A DNA stretch of 64,000 bases from Hirschia sp964352025. GTDB lineage: Bacteria > Pseudomonadota > Alphaproteobacteria > Caulobacterales > Hyphomonadaceae. Below are positions 26,548 through 36,177 of the stretch, one piece after another; the stretch's first letter is position 1, and every line of letters begins with the position of its first letter. The notes beneath the pieces were generated by a model, which saw only the letters and a list, made by a program, of their open reading frames with translations, was not told the DNA's origin and ran no database searches. Location of the stretch: positions 107,476 to 171,475 of the forward strand of contig CAYGPZ010000004.1 of assembly GCA_964352025.1 (NCBI GenBank), given 5' to 3'. The position numbers and the translations under genes were made by a program.

Positions 26548-26565
26548 GATTTAACCCTAGCTGTA

Positions 26566-27459
26566 TTACAAACGCCCCTGAATCAATTTCATAATTCCTG
26601 AAAAATCCAGATCGTCCTTTTGTGCAGACTCCATGAGTGCATAGAGCGCTTCGGCCTGCGCCCCAAGTGGAGTGGACGCTTTTGCTGAACTTGCCGCTTC
26701 TTGCGCTAAACGCAGATCTTTCAACATCATAGCGGCGGCAAAACCAGGCTGATAATCGCGATTTGACGGTGCTGCCTCAACCGGACCTGGCGCAGGACAG
26801 TAAGATGTCATTGACCAGTTCTGCCCAGAAGCTGCTGATCCGATATCGAAAAAAGTCTGCGCATCTAACCCCAATTTTTCTGCAAGGTTGAATGCTTCAC
26901 ATGTCCCAATCATATGAATACCTAACAGCATGTTGTTACAGATTTTAGCAACCTGCCCATTCCCTGCATCACCTGCGTGAAAGATGTTCTTTCCCATAAT
27001 ATCAAGGAATCGCTTAGCTTTTTCAAAGGAGCCTACTTCACCACCGACCATGAATGTTAGCGTTCCGGCCGTTGCAGCAGCGGTTCCACCAGATACTGGT
27101 GCATCCACAAACAACTGACCTTTCGCAATGAGCTGTTCACCAACCCGGCGCGCTGTCTCAACATCAATCGTTGAACAATCAATGTTTAGAACACCCTTTT
27201 GCAGTGACGATGGAAGACCGTTTTCACCCAGATATACGGATTCAACATGCTTCCCTGAAGGCAACATAGTCACGACAACATCAATTGCACCGCCATCAAA
27301 TTCCGACAATGTTTCAACTGCAACAGCACCTTCGAAAACCAGTGCATCTACTGCAGGTTTCGAGAGATCAAACACATGCACTTTGTGTTCTGATTTGACG
27401 AGGTTGGATGCCATAGGTCCGCCCATATTGCCCAAACCGATAAATAGAATTTCAGCCAT
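26566..27459 (-). CDS. mmsB: 3-hydroxyisobutyrate dehydrogenase
   Basis: A 297-residue beta-hydroxyacid dehydrogenase; the ATG at 27459 follows GGGAG, and an upstream in-frame extension is not needed. It has the N-terminal Rossmann motif FIGLGNMGGPMASNL, the substrate loop FVDAPVSGGTAAATAGTL and the catalytic-lysine region GNGQVAKICNNMLLGI. It oxidises 3-hydroxyisobutyrate to methylmalonate semialdehyde in valine degradation. It is the last gene of the minus-strand valine operon, 55 bp after the acyl-CoA dehydrogenase. Confidence 0.94.
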   Translation of the reverse strand: MAEILFIGLGNMGGPMASNLVKSEHKVHVFDLSKPAVDALVFEGAVAVETLSEFDGGAIDVVVTMLPSGKHVESVYLGENGLPSSLQKGVLNIDCSTIDVETARRVGEQLIAKGQLFVDAPVSGGTAAATAGTLTFMVGGEVGSFEKAKRFLDIMGKNIFHAGDAGNGQVAKICNNMLLGIHMIGTCEAFNLAEKLGLDAQTFFDIGSAASGQNWSMTSYCPAPGPVEAAPSNRDYQPGFAAAMMLKDLRLAQEAASSAKASTPLGAQAEALYALMESAQKDDLDFSGIMKLIQGRL

Positions 27460-27485
27460 TATTTGATCTCCCGATTGATGTCCTG

Positions 27486-27515
27486 AAACTAGCGTCCAGC
27501 ACGTCTTGCTAGTTT
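27486..27515. repeat. Intra-operon inverted repeat after the acyl-CoA dehydrogenase stop
   Basis: AAACTAGC (27486-27493) and GCTAGTTT (27508-27515) form perfect 8-base arms around 14 bases, starting at the stop codon of the acyl-CoA dehydrogenase gene and followed by mmsB. No long U-tract follows in the operon direction. It may be an mRNA-processing or attenuation hairpin that separates expression of mmsB. Confidence 0.4.
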
Positions 27516-28663
27516 TAGTTTGTGCTTTCTTTGAGCACTTCACGGGCTGTAATCAGCCTCATGATTTCGTTCGTACCTTCCAGAATCTGGTTTACACGAA
27601 CATCACGCAGCATACGTTCCAAAGGATAATCCCTCAGATAACCGTATCCTCCATGCAATTGCAGCGCGTCATTGACCACTGCAAATCCAGTATCTGTGAC
27701 AAAGCGCTTGGCCATCGCACAGAATTTTGTTGCATCATGCGTTTTCTGATCAAGCTTCCACGCGGCCTGATAAAGCAGGCCTCGCGCGGCTTCCATCTCA
27801 ATAGACATATCCGCTAATTTAAACTGAATTGTCTGTTGCTGGTTCAAACGCTTACCAAATGCTTTGCGTTCATTCGTATATTCCAACGCAGCTTTTAGCG
27901 CCGCATTTGCTGTCCCCAAAGAACACGCGGAAATGTTCAAACGCCCGCCATCAAGGCCCTTCATGGCAAAAGTGAACCCTTCACCTTCATTTCCAACGAG
28001 GTTAGATGCAGGCACACGACAATTATCAAATGATACAACCGCAGTTGGTTGAGAGTTCCATCCCATTTTGCGTTCATTCGCACCAAAGGACAGTCCGGGA
28101 GTTCCTTTCTCAACGATAATCGTTGAAATACCCTTGGGTCCATCTTCACCGGTTCTGACCATCACAATGTAAACATCAGATACGCCAGCACCAGAGATAA
28201 ATGCTTTTGAACCATTTAGAATGTAATCATCGCCATCGCGCACAGCTGTCGTTCTCAACGCCGCAGCATCAGACCCGGATCCCGCCTCAGTCAAACAATA
28301 ACTAGCGATCTTTTCGCCACTCGTGAGCTGCGGACAGTATTTCTGGCGCAACTCTTCAGAAGCAAAACTGTCGATCATCCACGAACACATATTGTGAATA
28401 GAGATAAACGCCGCTGTCGACGTACACCCTGACGACAACGCTTCAAAAATCAAAGCCGCATCTAAACGACCAAGCCCTGATCCACCAACATCGTCTCTCG
28501 TATAGATACCAAGCAGACCTAAATCTGCAGTAGATTTAATGACATCGATTGGAAAATGCTTTTTCTCGTCCCACTCTTCAGCATTTGGCGCTAATTGCTC
28601 ATCTGCAAAGCGTCGCGCCATATCTTGAATAAGTTTTTGATCTTCGTTTAGTGCAAAATCCAT
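27515..28663 (-). CDS. Acyl-CoA dehydrogenase, probable isobutyryl-CoA dehydrogenase
   Basis: A 382-residue flavoprotein with CLTEAGSGSDAAALRT, LQLHGGYGYLRDYPLERMLRD, and ILEGTNEIMR, where the glutamate (about residue 362) is the catalytic base of the short-chain class. It differs in this from the ivd product of the same window. In a cluster with mmsA, mmsB and an enoyl-CoA hydratase it most likely converts isobutyryl-CoA to methacrylyl-CoA in valine breakdown; 2-methylbutyryl-CoA is a possible second substrate. It is 17 bp downstream of the hydratase gene. Confidence 0.88.
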   Translation of the reverse strand: MDFALNEDQKLIQDMARRFADEQLAPNAEEWDEKKHFPIDVIKSTADLGLLGIYTRDDVGGSGLGRLDAALIFEALSSGCTSTAAFISIHNMCSWMIDSFASEELRQKYCPQLTSGEKIASYCLTEAGSGSDAAALRTTAVRDGDDYILNGSKAFISGAGVSDVYIVMVRTGEDGPKGISTIIVEKGTPGLSFGANERKMGWNSQPTAVVSFDNCRVPASNLVGNEGEGFTFAMKGLDGGRLNISACSLGTANAALKAALEYTNERKAFGKRLNQQQTIQFKLADMSIEMEAARGLLYQAAWKLDQKTHDATKFCAMAKRFVTDTGFAVVNDALQLHGGYGYLRDYPLERMLRDVRVNQILEGTNEIMRLITAREVLKESTN

Positions 28664-28680
28664 CTCATATGCCTCGAACT

Positions 28681-29457
28681 CTATTTATCCTTGAAGTCTG
28701 CGTCGCGCTTCGACACAAAAGCGTTCATGCCCTCTTTCTGATCCTGTGTACTAAACAGAGCCTGGAAGAGACGGCGCTCAAAACGCACACCTTCGGTGGT
28801 AGGCAATTCAAGAGATGCACTGACCATCTCTTTATTCGCGATAACAATCGGGATTGAATATGATGCAATTGCTTCAGCTGCTTCAGTGGCGACCGCCATC
28901 AAATCATCAGCAGCAACGACGCGACTTACCAAGCCAATACGATCGGCTTCAGCAGCGTCAATCATGCGACCTGTCAGAACAAGATCCATTGCTTTTGCTT
29001 TTCCAACCGCTTTGGTCAGGCGCTGTGATCCGCCCATACCAGGTGATACACCTAGTTTGACTTCTGGCTGGCCAAATTTAGCTTTTTCTGATGCGATAAT
29101 CACGTCACACATCATTGCGAGCTCACAACCGCCCCCTAATGCAAACCCGTTTACAGCAGCGATTACTGGCTTTCTAGCCGCTGCAAACCTGTCCCATTTG
29201 GCGAAATAGTCTTCCAAATACATGGACACAAAACTGTGGCTTTCCATCTCCTTTATGTCAGCCCCTGCCGCGAAAGCTCGACCGGCACCCGTCAGCACAC
29301 TCACAGCAATTTCCGGGTCAGTATCCAGCTCTGCAATCAAACTGGATAATTCTGACATCACTTCCGAATTCAGAGCATTCAAAGCATCAGGACGATTGAT
29401 TGTGATGAATGCAATCCGGTTCTTTTTTTCCAAAAGGATCGTGTTGTATTTGCTCAT
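28681..29457 (-). CDS. Enoyl-CoA hydratase (crotonase family)
   Basis: A 258-residue crotonase. It has the oxyanion-hole segment FAAGADIKEM and two glutamates in the catalytic positions (GGGCELAMMCDV and GQPEVKLGVSPGMGG), so it should be an active short-chain hydratase. In the operon it would hydrate methacrylyl-CoA to 3-hydroxyisobutyryl-CoA. It is not the 3-hydroxyisobutyryl-CoA hydrolase, which is longer (about 350 residues); that enzyme is not found in this cluster. The start is 5 bp after the mmsA stop. Confidence 0.92.
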   Translation of the reverse strand: MSKYNTILLEKKNRIAFITINRPDALNALNSEVMSELSSLIAELDTDPEIAVSVLTGAGRAFAAGADIKEMESHSFVSMYLEDYFAKWDRFAAARKPVIAAVNGFALGGGCELAMMCDVIIASEKAKFGQPEVKLGVSPGMGGSQRLTKAVGKAKAMDLVLTGRMIDAAEADRIGLVSRVVAADDLMAVATEAAEAIASYSIPIVIANKEMVSASLELPTTEGVRFERRLFQALFSTQDQKEGMNAFVSKRDADFKDK

Positions 29458-29462
29458 GTCTC

Positions 29463-30956
29463 TTACTTCATTGTTGGAATTACGAATTCAGAACTTTGTA
29501 CATCATCCGGCCAACGCTGAGTAACAGTTTTAACTTTTGTCCAAAATTTCACGCCCTCTGGGCCGTGCTGATTTGTGTCTCCAAATGAAGAGCGCTTCCA
29601 ACCACCAAATGTGTGGTAGGCTAGAGGAACTGGAATTGGCACGTTGATACCAACCATTCCCACCTGAACACGAGCCGCAAAATCTCGGGCCGCGGATCCA
29701 TTACGTGTAAAGATACAAACACCATTTCCGTATTGATGGTCTGAAGGCAATCTAATTGCTTCATCCAAACTTTCGGCGCGAACTATCTGCAAGACAGGTC
29801 CAAAAATCTCGTCAATATAAGATTTGTGCTCAGGCTTGGCGTGGTCAAGCAATGTTCCGCCCATGAAGAAACCTTGCTCATGGCCTTCCAGAACGAAATC
29901 ACGACCATCTACGAGCAATTCCTGCCCTTCATCGATAGCCATCTGAATATAGTCTGCGACACGTTGCTTTTGCTCCGCTGTCACCATTGGACCAAGGTCG
30001 GCTTCTTCACTTAATGAAGGTCCGATATTGAGTGATTTTACGCGCGGGATAAGCATTTCAACAAGCTTATCGGCTGTTTCCTTTCCGACTGGAACGATCA
30101 CTGGCGTCGCCATACAACGTTCACCTGCGGACCCGTACGCAGAGCCGATCACCTGATTTACAACATTATCCATGTCCGCATCAGGCATAACAATCATGTG
30201 GTTTTTTGCACCACCAAAGCCCTGAACACGCTTATTATGAGCTGCACCATTCGCATAAATATATTGAGCGATATCTGACGACCCCACGAAACTAATCGCT
30301 TCCACGCGCGGATCTTCAATCAATGTATCAACAGCTTCTTTATCGCCATTGACCACATTGAGAACACCTTCCGGTGCGCCCGCTTCCATCATTAGTTCAG
30401 CCAAACGCATTGGTACTGATGGATCACGTTCAGAGGGTTTATTTACGAATGTATTTCCGCACGCAATGGCAATCCCAAACATCCACATTGGTATCATGGC
30501 GGGGAAGTTAAATGGCGTTATACCTGCACAAACTCCCAATGGTTGCCGCATGGAATAAATATCAATTCCAGGACCTGCACCATCTGTATATTCACCTTTT
30601 TGAAGGTGAGGAATACCACACGCAAATTCAATAACATCAAGACCACGCTGCACGTCACCGCGTGCATCTGGAAGTGTTTTTCCATGCTCGGAGGATAACA
30701 TCCGCGCTAGATTGTCCATGTCCTTCTCAACTAGAGCCTTGAAGTTGAACATAACACGGGCACGGCGCTGAGGATTGGTTGCTGACCATTCTGGAAAAGC
30801 ATTAGCGGCTGCATCGATTGCGCGTGTCACTTCAGATTTTGAAGCTAGGGAAACTTTCGCCTGAACTTTACCTTCAGTCGGATTAAAAACCTCGTGAAAA
30901 CGTCCAGAATTTCCCTCTGCAACTGCCCCGTTTATAAAATGCTCGATATTCTTCAC
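29463..30956 (-). CDS. mmsA: Methylmalonate-semialdehyde dehydrogenase (CoA-acylating)
   Basis: A 497-residue aldehyde dehydrogenase of the MMSDH type. SSEHGKTLPDARGDVQRGLDVIEFACGI is the family hallmark; GSAGERCMATPV holds the catalytic cysteine (about residue 283), and FGGAKNHMIVMPDAD precedes it. It converts methylmalonate semialdehyde to propionyl-CoA with CoA and NAD. A GGGAGG ribosome site precedes the ATG. It is the first gene of the valine operon; the 263 bp upstream is AT-rich and presumably holds the operon promoter, although I cannot place it with confidence. Confidence 0.95.
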   Translation of the reverse strand: MKNIEHFINGAVAEGNSGRFHEVFNPTEGKVQAKVSLASKSEVTRAIDAAANAFPEWSATNPQRRARVMFNFKALVEKDMDNLARMLSSEHGKTLPDARGDVQRGLDVIEFACGIPHLQKGEYTDGAGPGIDIYSMRQPLGVCAGITPFNFPAMIPMWMFGIAIACGNTFVNKPSERDPSVPMRLAELMMEAGAPEGVLNVVNGDKEAVDTLIEDPRVEAISFVGSSDIAQYIYANGAAHNKRVQGFGGAKNHMIVMPDADMDNVVNQVIGSAYGSAGERCMATPVIVPVGKETADKLVEMLIPRVKSLNIGPSLSEEADLGPMVTAEQKQRVADYIQMAIDEGQELLVDGRDFVLEGHEQGFFMGGTLLDHAKPEHKSYIDEIFGPVLQIVRAESLDEAIRLPSDHQYGNGVCIFTRNGSAARDFAARVQVGMVGINVPIPVPLAYHTFGGWKRSSFGDTNQHGPEGVKFWTKVKTVTQRWPDDVQSSEFVIPTMK

Positions 30957-31219
30957 AACAACCTCCCAAAGGGGTTTATCCCCATATGCGATCTCTACGG
31001 AAATTAGTCCTCAATGCTCAACCAAATTGAACATTTCAAATCGCTAACATAGCTTAGTCTAAACATTTACTTTTCGAAATTCACGAAGGAATAACTTGTA
31101 TTCCTAAAACGAAAACCACCATACATAATTGTTTACAATATACTTTTTTGTATTTCTCAAAAACGTTCGAGCAAACTGTTTGGCTATCAACATCCTTACA
31201 TCAGCTCTTGATTTAGAAC

Positions 31220-31984
31220 CTATTGTGGCAATCTAATTCCACCATCAAGTCTGACTGTTTCACCGTTCATGTAGGGACATTCTGCAATGAATTTCGCCAA
31301 CTTCCCAAATTCTCTTGGGTTGCCTAAACGCTTTGGAAATAATGGCTGTTGCGCCAATGCATCTCTTGCCGCTTCGGGCAAACCCGCCATCATAGGAGTC
31401 ATAAACAAACCAGGTGCAATCGCGTTTACACGAATACCCTGATTGGCGAGATCTCTTGCCATTGGCAGGATCATTCCTACCACACCGCCTTTAGACCCAG
31501 CATATGCAACTTGGCCTTTTTGCCCGTCAAATGCTGCGATAGATGCCGTGTTGATTATTACGCCACGCTCTCCGTCATCATTCGTTTCATTTTTCTGCAT
31601 TTCAGCAGCGGCAAGACGTGCCACATTAAAGCTACCGATAAGGTTGATATTAATCGTGCGTTGAAAAGCCTCGAGCGAATGAGGACCTTCTTTTCCAACC
31701 GTCTTTTCTGCAGTTGCTATCCCCGCGCAGTTAACTGCAACCGAGATCTTTCCAAAGGTTTCAACGGTCTTTTCAACAGCGTCGACGACTTGGTCTTCAC
31801 TCGTTACATCCGTCCGGATAAAGATTGCTGCATCACCCAATTCAGAAGCAATAGCTTCACCACGCTCAGAATTCATATCCCAAATGGATACTTTGACGCC
31901 GTTTTCAACAAATTCACGTGCTGTCGCTTCACCCAGACCGGATGCACCGCCTGTCACAATTGCAACTGCGTCATTGATATTCAT
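31220..31984 (-). CDS. SDR dehydrogenase, 3-hydroxy-2-methylbutyryl-CoA dehydrogenase (type II HADH)-like
   Basis: A 254-residue short-chain dehydrogenase with TGGASGLGEAT, NCAGIA, and the catalytic Ser/Tyr/Lys (INTASIAAFDGQKGQVAYAGSKGGV). The GQKGQVAY insert and PMARDLANQGIRVNAIAPG are typical of HSD17B10-like type II 3-hydroxyacyl-CoA dehydrogenases, which act in isoleucine and short-chain acyl-CoA oxidation. The start follows a strong AGGAGG site. It precedes the valine operon on the same strand but with 263 bp between, so it probably has its own promoter. Confidence 0.85.
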   Translation of the reverse strand: MNINDAVAIVTGGASGLGEATAREFVENGVKVSIWDMNSERGEAIASELGDAAIFIRTDVTSEDQVVDAVEKTVETFGKISVAVNCAGIATAEKTVGKEGPHSLEAFQRTININLIGSFNVARLAAAEMQKNETNDDGERGVIINTASIAAFDGQKGQVAYAGSKGGVVGMILPMARDLANQGIRVNAIAPGLFMTPMMAGLPEAARDALAQQPLFPKRLGNPREFGKLAKFIAECPYMNGETVRLDGGIRLPQ

Positions 31985-32108
31985 TTATTCCTCCTGAGAA
32001 CAAAGCAAGGTTTAGGCACAACTTGCTCCATACAGCATAATTTGGCAATATATTTGCTTTAATATGTTGAATTTGCAGCATAACAATGCCGAAAAAAGCT
32101 TCATAACA

Positions 32109-32142
32109 GGTGAGTAATTCTAATAATTACGAATTACCCACC
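32109..32142 (-). terminator. Hairpin after the SatP-like gene
   Basis: Arms GGTGAGTAATTC (32109-32120) and GAATTACCCACC (32131-32142) pair in 11 of 12 positions across a 10-base loop, 10 bp after the SatP-like stop codon. The U-rich tail in the minus direction is only moderate, so terminator is the likeliest but not the only reading. Confidence 0.45.
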
Positions 32143-32152
32143 AATAACAACC

Positions 32153-32755
32153 TTACTTTAGTAGGGAGCCAAATGTTGGCATCACAACCCTACCCATGAT
32201 CTTATTATTGACTATGGCACCGGCCATATAGAGAGCGGTCCATCCAGCCCCTAGCAACAAATAACCTATGACAGGTCTCAAACCAGCTCCGGCCATTCCC
32301 AAGTCCAGCATAACGATCATCCAAAGCACGACATCGACGAGCAATACAATCACAAGCATCGGAAGAGGTGCCTTTAGATAGGATGGTGTAACGAAAGTAA
32401 GAAACGCTGCACCAGCCATCCAACAATATCCTTCTAGGACTGTGTCGGGTTGAATATCTCCAAACTGCCCAGTGAGCATTAGAAACTTCATCATCGTACT
32501 GATCGCAGCGCCAAACATGAAAAACGCAGAGAAGAATAAAAATACATTTCCTCCGGTCATGTTCTTATCTTTCAACTCGATAACCGCCACAGTAAATTGA
32601 ACAATACCACCACCAACAAGCCATGCAGCCAGCAACGGGAGAGCTCCCAGTTCAACTTTTCCCATGAAGACAGCAGCAAACCCGAAACACGCCACAGCAA
32701 GCGCAGCTAAACCCGCCGGTGCCGGCGTTATGAAACTATGTGTATCGTCGCTCAT
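32153..32755 (-). CDS. GPR1/FUN34/YaaH (SatP-like) acetate/succinate transporter
   Basis: A 200-residue protein with six membrane segments. The N-terminal TPAPAGLAALAVACFGF corresponds to the family NPAPLGL motif, and the following G-rich helices (ALPLLAAWLVGGGIVQFTVAVIEL) are typical. Family members move acetate or other short monocarboxylates with protons. The ATG at 32755 overlaps the TGA of the upstream acyl-CoA synthetase (ATGA), so uptake and activation of the same acid are probably coupled. Confidence 0.85.
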   Translation of the reverse strand: MSDDTHSFITPAPAGLAALAVACFGFAAVFMGKVELGALPLLAAWLVGGGIVQFTVAVIELKDKNMTGGNVFLFFSAFFMFGAAISTMMKFLMLTGQFGDIQPDTVLEGYCWMAGAAFLTFVTPSYLKAPLPMLVIVLLVDVVLWMIVMLDLGMAGAGLRPVIGYLLLGAGWTALYMAGAIVNNKIMGRVVMPTFGSLLK

Positions 32756-34386
32756 GATTGACCCCACTCTGCCATTTTTAGCTCTTTACGTTTAATTTTG
32801 CCGCTGATCGTTTTGGGTAGCGTTTCTACAAACTCGATTTTTCTTGGGTATTTGTATGGCGCTGTGGAGTTCTTCACATACTGCTGAAGTTCGGTCTTTA
32901 GTTCTTCGCTAGGCTGCACACCTTTCGCAAGAATGATGAATGCCTTTACGACTTCTCCACGCGTTTCATCGGGACTAGCTACAACAGCTGATTCAGCCAC
33001 TGATTCATGCTCGAACAACACACTTTCAACCTCAAAAGGACCGATGCGATATCCAGAGGATAAGATGACGTCGTCAGCCCGCCCTACAAACCAGAAATAC
33101 CCATCGCTATCGCGCATTGCACGGTCGCCTGTGAGATACCAGTTGTCACCTTTATATACGCCTGCTGTGCGCTTTTCATCATTCAAATAACAAGAGAACA
33201 TGCCTTGCGGTTTCATGCCGTCACTGACATTGACCGCGATGTCACCTTCCTCATCTGCAGGAAGAATATTTCCGTCATGATCGATAACTTGAAGATCAAC
33301 TCCCGGAGCAGGTAACCCCATAGAACCCGCCTTGGATTCCATGCCGTTAAAGTTACCACACAAAAGAACAGTTTCTGTTTGTCCATAACCTTCATAGATT
33401 TTTAGGTCTGTTTGTTTTTTCCAAAGGTCGATAACTTCTGGGTTTAGTGGCTCTCCCGCGCTCACACACCTCGTCAGCGCTTTGAGTTTTACATCGGAAA
33501 TATCCATCCGAACGAGCATTCTATACACCGTTGGCGGCGCACATAATGTCGTAACATCGTACTTTTTGAGCCACTCGAGCGTCTGCTCCACATCAAAGGC
33601 GGCACTGTGAAGCGCAAACACCCCAGCACCAACGACCCATGGTGCAAACAGACTAGTCCAAGCAGCTTTCGCCCAACCTGTATCAGATAAATTCCACACG
33701 AGGTCGCCCGGCTTACCATCGATCCAAAAAGCACCTGTCGCTTTATGGCCCAAAGGATAGTCATGGCGGTGAACTGTTAGTTTTGGCTGACCCGTTGTTC
33801 CAGATGTAAAGTAACAAAGGGAAGTCTCACCCGAATCTGTGTCAGCGACTTCAAAATCTGGCTCAACTGAATCACGCATGGCTTCATAGGATGACCAACC
33901 ATTTTTATGTGTGCTATCAACATTGATCTTCTTACCAGACCACTGAATTTTAGCAGCACCTTCATCAACGATGCTAAGCAGTCCATCATTCGTGATTATT
34001 GCTTTGGCGTTAGCTGCTTCCAGTCTGTAAGCAATATCTTTTGGCTTAAGCTGGACTGTTCCTGGTGACACAATTGCACCAATCTGGATGCAACCCAGAA
34101 TAATTTCCCACCATCTCGCTTCACGCGACATGATAGCTAAAACAGTGTCTCCACGACCAATTCCGGCGGATTTGAGAACAGCTGCCGCTTTTGCCGCATC
34201 TTCCATCAAATCTTGATAGCTTCTCTTAAAACTATCGCCTTGAGCATTCGTCCAATGAAGCGCAGTCGCAGTTGGCTGAATTTCTGCCCATTTACCTACG
34301 GTATCACGGACGAAATTGTATTTTTCTGGTTTATCCCATTCAAACTGATCGCGTTTTTCCAAATAGGCTTGGGCTGTACTTATCAT
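32752..34386 (-). CDS. Acyl-CoA synthetase, ACSM (medium-chain/benzoate) type
   Basis: A 544-residue AMP-forming ligase. Motifs: YFTSGTTGQPKLTVH P-loop (about residue 193), KIYEGYGQTETVLL, GDNWYLTGDRAMRDSDGYFWFVGRADDVILSSGYRIGPFEVE hinge, and the C-terminal lysine in LPKTISGKIKRKEL. The VSPGTVQLKPKDIAYRLEAANA segment is characteristic of the ACSM medium-chain group. It is the upstream partner of the SatP-like transporter gene (4 bp overlap) and 29 bp downstream of a second synthetase, so all three form a probable operon for use of short or medium carboxylic acids. Confidence 0.9.
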   Translation of the reverse strand: MISTAQAYLEKRDQFEWDKPEKYNFVRDTVGKWAEIQPTATALHWTNAQGDSFKRSYQDLMEDAAKAAAVLKSAGIGRGDTVLAIMSREARWWEIILGCIQIGAIVSPGTVQLKPKDIAYRLEAANAKAIITNDGLLSIVDEGAAKIQWSGKKINVDSTHKNGWSSYEAMRDSVEPDFEVADTDSGETSLCYFTSGTTGQPKLTVHRHDYPLGHKATGAFWIDGKPGDLVWNLSDTGWAKAAWTSLFAPWVVGAGVFALHSAAFDVEQTLEWLKKYDVTTLCAPPTVYRMLVRMDISDVKLKALTRCVSAGEPLNPEVIDLWKKQTDLKIYEGYGQTETVLLCGNFNGMESKAGSMGLPAPGVDLQVIDHDGNILPADEEGDIAVNVSDGMKPQGMFSCYLNDEKRTAGVYKGDNWYLTGDRAMRDSDGYFWFVGRADDVILSSGYRIGPFEVESVLFEHESVAESAVVASPDETRGEVVKAFIILAKGVQPSEELKTELQQYVKNSTAPYKYPRKIEFVETLPKTISGKIKRKELKMAEWGQS

Positions 34387-34415
34387 CTTTTATTCTCCCA
34401 CTTTCACGCAAACAA

Positions 34416-36119
34416 TTATGCTGTCGCTTGGTCTTTCAAATTCAATTCTTTGATCATTGTTTCCCGCATAAGGAATTTCTGAGCTTTGCCAGTTACGGTC
34501 ATCGGATACTCGGAAACGACACGCGCATATGCTGGTATTTTATAGTGAGCTATCTGAGACTTCAGCCATGTCATCGCATCGGAAGCTGTCAGGTTTGAAT
34601 CCTTGACGGCTACAATCCATGCGCATGTAACTTCACCGAATTTGTCATCCGGCACACCGAACACCTGCACATCCTGAATTTGTTCATGCGCGAGCAAATA
34701 CTCTTCTATTTCTTTGGGGTAGATATTCTCCCCCCCGCGGATCACAACATCCTTAGATCGACCAGTGATGTTTGCGTATCCATTCTCTCCAATGACAGCT
34801 AAATCACCGGTACGCATCCATCCTTGCTCATCTATTGCTTTAGATGTTGCTTCCCCGTCCCCCCAATACCCATGCATCACCGAATAACCGCGCGTACACA
34901 ATTCACCGATCTCGCCACAGGGTAGAACTTTACCCGTGTCATCAATGACTTTTGCTTCTAGGTGAGGGTGGATTGCCCCCACTGTCGACACTCTCAACTC
35001 GATTGGGTCATCCACTTTTGACTGAAAGCTAACAGGACTGGTTTCAGTCATCCCGTAGCATATAGTCACTTCCGGCATTTCCATCTCAGCCAAAACACGC
35101 CGCATAACTTCGATAGGGCATGGTGACCCTGCCATTATACCTGTACGAAGAGATGTAAAATCATAGGAATTAAAATCGTCTGCAGCCAGCATTGCTATGA
35201 ACATTGTCGGCACGCCATAAACCGTAGTGCATTTTTCTTCTTGTATCGTTTTAAGCGTAACCGTCGGTTCAAATCCTGCATCTGGGTACACCATGGTTGC
35301 CCCATGCGTGACGGCTGCAATGTTTCCCATAACCATCCCAAAACAGTGGTACAAAGGGACTGGAATACAAATCTTGTCAGCTTCGGTTAGCTTGATCCCC
35401 TGACCTACAAAATATCCATTGTTTACGATGTTATGGTGCGTAAGTGTCGCCCCTTTAGGAAGCCCTGTTGTACCACTCGTAAATTGAATATTGATCGGAT
35501 CTTCTGGCTGCAATTCACCTTCTAACTCTTCTAGTTTCTGAAATTCTGAATCAGAGCCTAGAGAAGACAACGTCTCAAATCCGACTAGCGCGCCATTCAC
35601 GCCTTTTTTGTTTATTAGAATAGCTTGGCGCAGCTTTGGTGTTTTAGTTTGTGTTTCCGTATCCCCAAACACATGAGGAGCCACTTCCCTCAGCATTTCG
35701 ACATAGTCTGACGTCTTAAATTTATCTGCTAGGATTAGCGCTGCACATTCAACTTTGTTGAGAACATATTCTAACTCAGCCGGACGATAAGCTGGATTGA
35801 TATTCACAAGCACAATACCTGCTCGTGCTGTCGCAAACTGAGCGATTGCCCACTCGACATTGTTAGGTGACCAGATCCCTACTCGTTCACCAGGTTCAAG
35901 CCCTAACGACAACAATCCTGCGGCAACTTTCGTTACTTGCGCGTCGAATTCTTTATAGGATAACCGTTTGTTCTGATGGACTGATACAACAGCCTCATTC
36001 TCGGGCCTAGCGATAGCGGCATCTTTTAGAATGGTACTAATCGTTTTAAAGAGTAGAGGCTTCTCAGAAACACCGGAAACATAACTGAGTTTTTGGGTAG
36101 ATACTGCACTCACACTCAT
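34416..36119 (-). CDS. Acyl-CoA synthetase, ACSF2-like
   Basis: A 567-residue AMP-forming ligase. It has IQFTSGTTGLPKGATLTHHN, ICYGMTETSPVSFQ, GWMRTGDLAVIGENGYANITGRSKDVVIRGGENIYPKEIEE, and C-terminal MTVTGKAQKFLMRE with the catalytic lysine. It matches the ACSF2/FadD-like group of fatty-acyl ligases. The ATG at 36119 is preferred to an N-terminal extension; the ribosome site is weak (AGGA 11 bp upstream). It follows a TonB receptor gene across two large hairpins and may be cotranscribed with it. Confidence 0.88.
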   Translation of the reverse strand: MSVSAVSTQKLSYVSGVSEKPLLFKTISTILKDAAIARPENEAVVSVHQNKRLSYKEFDAQVTKVAAGLLSLGLEPGERVGIWSPNNVEWAIAQFATARAGIVLVNINPAYRPAELEYVLNKVECAALILADKFKTSDYVEMLREVAPHVFGDTETQTKTPKLRQAILINKKGVNGALVGFETLSSLGSDSEFQKLEELEGELQPEDPINIQFTSGTTGLPKGATLTHHNIVNNGYFVGQGIKLTEADKICIPVPLYHCFGMVMGNIAAVTHGATMVYPDAGFEPTVTLKTIQEEKCTTVYGVPTMFIAMLAADDFNSYDFTSLRTGIMAGSPCPIEVMRRVLAEMEMPEVTICYGMTETSPVSFQSKVDDPIELRVSTVGAIHPHLEAKVIDDTGKVLPCGEIGELCTRGYSVMHGYWGDGEATSKAIDEQGWMRTGDLAVIGENGYANITGRSKDVVIRGGENIYPKEIEEYLLAHEQIQDVQVFGVPDDKFGEVTCAWIVAVKDSNLTASDAMTWLKSQIAHYKIPAYARVVSEYPMTVTGKAQKFLMRETMIKELNLKDQATA

Positions 36120-36177
36120 AACTGACGACAATCCTGAATAGATAGTTTTAGATAGATTAAATTTGAAATTAGTGCCG

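Noticed and set aside
28681..29457. The crotonase as the missing 3-hydroxyisobutyryl-CoA hydrolase
   Set aside because: Its length (258) and two hydratase glutamates fit an enoyl-CoA hydratase; HIBCH proteins are about 350 residues.
31349..32062. 237-codon plus-strand open frame
   Set aside because: It is antisense to the SDR dehydrogenase, whose protein motifs are clear. The frame encodes a Cys/Arg/His-rich sequence with no domain.
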